Source: Micromonospora acroterricola (GTDB taxonomy: Bacteria; Actinomycetota; Actinomycetes; Mycobacteriales; Micromonosporaceae). Taken from it: 64,000 nucleotides of DNA. The DNA lies in the NCBI RefSeq assembly GCF_003172955.1, contig NZ_QGKR01000352.1, forward strand, positions 1 to 64,000, read 5' to 3'. The position numbers were made by a program, and so were the translations under genes. The notes under the pieces are model-generated. The model was not told where the DNA came from, made no database searches, and worked only from the letters and a program-made list of their open reading frames with translations. This document shows, piece by piece, positions 61,164 through 64,000 of this stretch; position 1 is the first letter of the stretch, and each line of letters begins with the position of its first letter.

Positions 61164-61826
61164 TCAGCACTCGGCCAGGTGGACGCTGTCGACGAGCTGG
61201 CGGGGCGACCGGGCGCCGCCGAGGCTCTTCGCCTGGTACATGGCCGCGTCGGCTCGGCTGAGCGCGTCGGTGAGCTGGGCCGGGCCGGTCACCGGGGCGA
61301 GCCCCACGGACGCGGTCACCTGGACGCTGCCCGCAGCCAGCCGGATCGGGGCGGCGACGGTCTCGCTGAGCCGGCGGGTGGCGTGCTCGATCCAGCGGCG
61401 GTCGAGGGTCGGGCTGGCGAGCAGCCCGGCGAACTCGTCTCCACCGAGGCGGGCGACGAGGTTGTCCCCGGCGAACCCGGCCAGCCGCTCGGCCACGCTG
61501 ATCAGCACCTGGTCGCCGGCGGCGTGCCCGTACCGGTCGTTGATCTGCTTGAAGTCGTCCAGGTCGAGCACGACGGCGATCAACGGCTGGCCGGCCGCGT
61601 CGGTGAGCAGGGTGGCCGCGAGGCGGTAGAAGGCGCGCCGGTTGGGCAGCCCGGTGAGCGGGTCGTGGCTCGCGGCGTGCCGTTCGGCGGCGAGCTCGGC
61701 CTGGAGATGCTCGATCTCGGCCTCGGCGCGCAACGCCCGTCGCCGTAGTTGCCAGGAGGAGAGCAGCGCGCCCGCAGCGCAGATGCCGGAGGCGACAACC
61801 ATCGGATCCGGCACGAACCCTCCCAT
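61164..61826 (-). CDS. Small membrane-anchored GGDEF diguanylate cyclase
   Basis: A 220-residue protein. Residues 8-26 form one hydrophobic membrane helix, followed by a short coiled coil (about 30-52) and then a GGDEF domain starting DPLTGLPNRRAFYRL. The active-site GGDEF is intact at 128-132, so it should make cyclic di-GMP from two GTP. The RxxD product-inhibition site five residues before it is absent. No sensory domain is present beyond the membrane helix. In actinomycetes cyclic di-GMP controls development. Start is ATG at 61826. Confidence 0.85.
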   Translation of the reverse strand: MGGFVPDPMVVASGICAAGALLSSWQLRRRALRAEAEIEHLQAELAAERHAASHDPLTGLPNRRAFYRLAATLLTDAAGQPLIAVVLDLDDFKQINDRYGHAAGDQVLISVAERLAGFAGDNLVARLGGDEFAGLLASPTLDRRWIEHATRRLSETVAAPIRLAAGSVQVTASVGLAPVTGPAQLTDALSRADAAMYQAKSLGGARSPRQLVDSVHLAEC

Positions 61827-62081
61827 CGCCGCGACCGCCTCCAGCCTTCGGCCGACACGGCGCGTTCGCCGCCCGGGCCCCGTTTCCCCTGATCGATGCC
61901 CGTGCCAGGGTCACTCAACGTGAACGGATAGGCACCGATCTTGTGCGTTATCATGCTCGCCGTCCGGTGCAGATGCAATAGCAGATGCACGTGCAGCACC
62001 GTCCGATGTCGATACCGCACCCCTCGCCGTCACCGCTCCTCCCACGGCCACCGGCGGGCCCGTGAGCAGAAAGACGCCCAC

Positions 62082-62321
62082 ATGCAGAAGCCACCGAATG
62101 GCGTTCCGATCCACCAGCTACCACCGCTGAGCTGGCAGAAGAGTCGCCGCAGCAACCCCAGCGGCAACTGCGTCGAACTCGCCGAACTGCCCGGTGGAGC
62201 CGGCATCGCGGTTCGCAACTCCCGACATCCCGAGGGGCCGGCCCTGATCTACACGGTGGACGAGATCGCCGCCTTCGTCCTCGGCGCGCGCGACGGCGAC
62301 TTCGACCATCTGATCAACTGA
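62082..62321 (+). CDS. DUF397 protein
   Basis: A 79-residue DUF397 protein. SWQKSRRSNPSGNCVELAEL followed by a GIAVRNSRHPEGPALIYTVDEIAAFV block is the family pattern. It sits 140 bases before an XRE regulator, the normal DUF397-XRE pairing of actinomycetes that is often compared with toxin-antitoxin or WhiJ modules. ATG at 62082 is used; the frame is open upstream but the extra part is Cys/Arg-rich and unlike protein. Confidence 0.8.
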   Translation: MQKPPNGVPIHQLPPLSWQKSRRSNPSGNCVELAELPGGAGIAVRNSRHPEGPALIYTVDEIAAFVLGARDGDFDHLIN

Positions 62322-62461
62322 GCGTCCCCCAGGGACGATCCCGCGTACGGGACTGATTCACCGGTCCGGAGGAGTACAGCTCACTGTCGGTCCATGGCAT
62401 GCTTACACGTCGGCCGGGCCGGGGTGCCCGACCGCGTGGGTCGGTATCCGGAGGTCCGCAG

Positions 62462-63349
62462 GTGACGATGGTTCCCGCTGAGGGCGGCCCGACATCCGGG
62501 CCGACCGTGCTGCGCATCCTGCTCGGTGCCCAACTGCGCCGGTTGCGGGAGTCCAGCGGCGTGACCCGGGAGGGCGCCGGCTGGGAGATCCGGGCGTCCG
62601 AGTCCAAGATCAGCCGGATGGAGCTGGGCCGGGTCGGCTTCAAGGAACGCGACGTGGCGGACCTGCTGACCCTCTACGGCGTCACCGACGAGCAGGAGCG
62701 CGAGGCGCTGCTCAAACTCGCCCGGGACGCCAACAGCCCCGGCTGGTGGCACCGCTACGGCGACGTCCTGCCCACCTGGTTCCAGTCCTACCTGGGCCTG
62801 GAGGCGGCCGCGGCGTTGATCCGCAGCTACGAGGTGCAGTTCGTCCCCGGCCTGTTGCAGACCCGGGAGTACGCCCGAGCGGTCGTGCTGCTCGGGCACG
62901 GCGCGGCCGGTCCGCTCGAGATCGACCGGCGGGTGGCCCTGCGGATGCAGCGCCAGCAGTTGCTCCACCGGGAACACCCGCCGCAGCTCTGGGCCGTGGT
63001 CGACGAGGCGGCGCTGCGCCGTCCGATCGGTGGCGCCGAGGTGATGCGCGGCCAGCTCACCGCGCTCATCGAGGCGACCAAGTCACCGAACGTCCGGCTC
63101 CAGGTCATCCCGTTCGCGGCCGGTGGCCACGCGGCCGCCGGCGGGGCCTTCACCATCCTGCGCTTCGGTGACCAGGAACTGCCCGACATCGTCTACATCG
63201 AACAGCTCACCAGCGCCATCTACCTGGACAAGCGCGACGACCTGGACTATTACGCGGTCGCCATGGAACGGCTCTGCGTCGAGGCCGAACCGCCGGAGCG
63301 CACCCCGGAGATCCTCAACCAGCTTCTGGACGAGCTCTACCCGGCGTGA
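62462..63349 (+). CDS. XRE-family regulator with DUF5753 domain
   Basis: A 295-residue regulator. The N-terminal helix-turn-helix (LRILLGAQLRRLRESSGV, then GWEIRASESKISRMELGR) is followed by the DUF5753 ligand-like domain, with YEVQFVPGLLQTREYARAVV, QLWAVVDEAALRRPIGG and QVIPFAAGGHAAAGGAFTIL. Such WhiJ-type proteins pair with DUF397 partners and regulate development or metabolism. GTG at 62462 has GGAGG seven bases upstream. Confidence 0.9.
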   Translation: MTMVPAEGGPTSGPTVLRILLGAQLRRLRESSGVTREGAGWEIRASESKISRMELGRVGFKERDVADLLTLYGVTDEQEREALLKLARDANSPGWWHRYGDVLPTWFQSYLGLEAAAALIRSYEVQFVPGLLQTREYARAVVLLGHGAAGPLEIDRRVALRMQRQQLLHREHPPQLWAVVDEAALRRPIGGAEVMRGQLTALIEATKSPNVRLQVIPFAAGGHAAAGGAFTILRFGDQELPDIVYIEQLTSAIYLDKRDDLDYYAVAMERLCVEAEPPERTPEILNQLLDELYPA

Positions 63350-63488
63350 CCGTCCGCCACTGTGGTGCGTTCCCCCTGGGGCCGCACTAGCCGCTGCGGC
63401 GGCTGCTGGGCGCGCTGCCGTCCGGCAGTCACCTGTCGTTCGTCCCGCCACTCGTCGACGTTCCCGAGGGACCGCCCGGTGCACCGTA

Positions 63489-63549
63489 TTGACGGACGCC
63501 AACCGGTCCGGCTAATCTCTGTATCGATACAGACTGGATCGATACAGAG
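63489..63549 (+). promoter_or_regulatory. Promoter with tandem LacI-type operators
   Basis: TTGACG (63489-63494) and TAATCT (63513-63518) are separated by 18 bp. A perfect 16-bp palindrome TCTGTATCGATACAGA (63518-63533) covers the expected start, and a second copy with two changes lies at 63533-63548. The ATCGATACAGA half repeats at a 15-bp interval. This fits autoregulation by the LacI-family gene that follows. Confidence 0.75.
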
Positions 63550-63557
63550 AGGTGCCG

Positions 63558-64000
63558 GTGAAGCCCACACTGCAGGCCGTGGCAGACGCCGTCGGCGTCT
63601 CCCGCAGCACCGTGTCCAACGCCTACAGCCGCCCCGACCAGCTCTCCGCCGCGCTGCGCGAGCGGATCCTGGACGCCGCCCGGCAGCTCGGCTACCCCGG
63701 CCCCAACCCCACCGCCCGATCCCTGCGCCGCGGCTTCGTCGGCTCGATCGGGGTGCTGTTCACCTCGCAGCTGTCGTACGCCTTCACCGACCCGTTCGCG
63801 GTCCGCTTCCTCGCCGGGGTCGGCGCGGCAACCGAGCGGCACGGCACCAGCATGCTGCTGGTGCCGCTGCCGCCGGCCCAGACCGACGCCCGGCGGGCGG
63901 TGGAGAACGCCGCGGTCGACGGGTTCTGCGTCTACTGCGTCGCGGACGAGGAGTGGGCGTTGGACGTGATCCGGCAACGCGGGCTGCCGTTCGTCAGCAC
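63558..64000 (+). CDS. LacI-family transcriptional regulator, cut by the window end
   Basis: At least 147 residues, running off the right edge. The N-terminal helix-turn-helix TLQAVADAVGVSRSTVSNAYSRPDQLS and hinge RERILDAARQLGYPGPNPTARSLRRG are classic LacI. The following GSIGVLFTSQLSYAFTDPFAVRFLAG begins the periplasmic-binding-protein-like effector domain. The ligand is probably a sugar or nucleoside but cannot be read. GTG at 63558 has GAGAGG upstream, just behind tandem operators it may bind. Confidence 0.9.
   Translation, partial: MKPTLQAVADAVGVSRSTVSNAYSRPDQLSAALRERILDAARQLGYPGPNPTARSLRRGFVGSIGVLFTSQLSYAFTDPFAVRFLAGVGAATERHGTSMLLVPLPPAQTDARRAVENAAVDGFCVYCVADEEWALDVIRQRGLPFVS

Noticed and set aside
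1-64000. tRNA, rRNA or riboswitch genes
   Set aside because: No cloverleaf, CCA-type ends, conserved rRNA blocks or known riboswitch cores were recognised by eye; a covariance-model search would be needed to exclude small RNAs.

Overview
The window is about 64 kb of very GC-rich DNA with GTG and TTG starts, GC-rich hairpin terminators, leaderless promoters, DUF397/XRE pairs and an EccB homologue. This points to an actinomycete, probably a Micromonosporaceae member (Micromonospora-like); that placement is inference from gene style. No tRNA, rRNA, CRISPR array or insertion sequence was seen.

Layout. 1-27109 is chromosomal housekeeping and accessory material. It holds secreted proteins (a BNR-repeat propeller, a CocE/NonD hydrolase and a Tat-exported PHP-domain protein), a MarR regulator beside an LLM-oxidoreductase/hemerythrin fusion, an ArsR-MFS pair, small enzymes, an acyl-CoA dehydrogenase, an orphan EccB, and a divergent sugar locus. 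The sugar locus pairs a lipoprotein and two permeases on the minus strand with an MDR dehydrogenase, a TIM-barrel isomerase and a GH63-like hydrolase on the plus strand.

27373-55045 is the centrepiece, a one-direction hybrid NRPS-PKS operon. The order is: a 17-codon cysteine-rich ORF; A-PCP-KS; thioesterase fused to a LanB-type domain; a second LanB-type protein; A-PCP-C-PCP; KS-AT-KR-DH-ACP; an Fe(II)/2-oxoglutarate hydroxylase of the SyrP type; MbtH; C-A-PCP (code reads Asn); C-A-PCP-TE-MFS (code reads Ser, and the TE has a Cys nucleophile). Most junctions overlap by 1-4 nt. The only sizeable gap, 124 bp before the Asn module, is filled by a GC-rich repeat. The line suggests a short lipid-free peptide-polyketide: amino acid 1, amino acid 2, one carrier without an A domain, a reduced malonate unit, (hydroxy-)Asn, then Ser, exported by the fused transporter.

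The unusual part is two lantibiotic-dehydratase (LanB glutamylation-domain) homologues with no SpaB_C elimination domain, LanC or classical precursor peptide nearby. LanB proteins and the related PEARL enzymes use aminoacyl-tRNA. A tRNA-dependent step on a carrier-bound intermediate is therefore the leading, untested hypothesis, and the A-less C-PCP unit is one place it could act.

55046-64000 returns to chromosomal genes: a GntR regulator, two DUF397 proteins, an XRE regulator, a serpin-like protein, a Nudix hydrolase, a MazF-like protein, an FMN reductase divergent from an ArsR gene with a clear promoter-operator, an APH-type kinase, a small GGDEF protein, and a LacI-family gene that runs off the window end behind two tandem operators.
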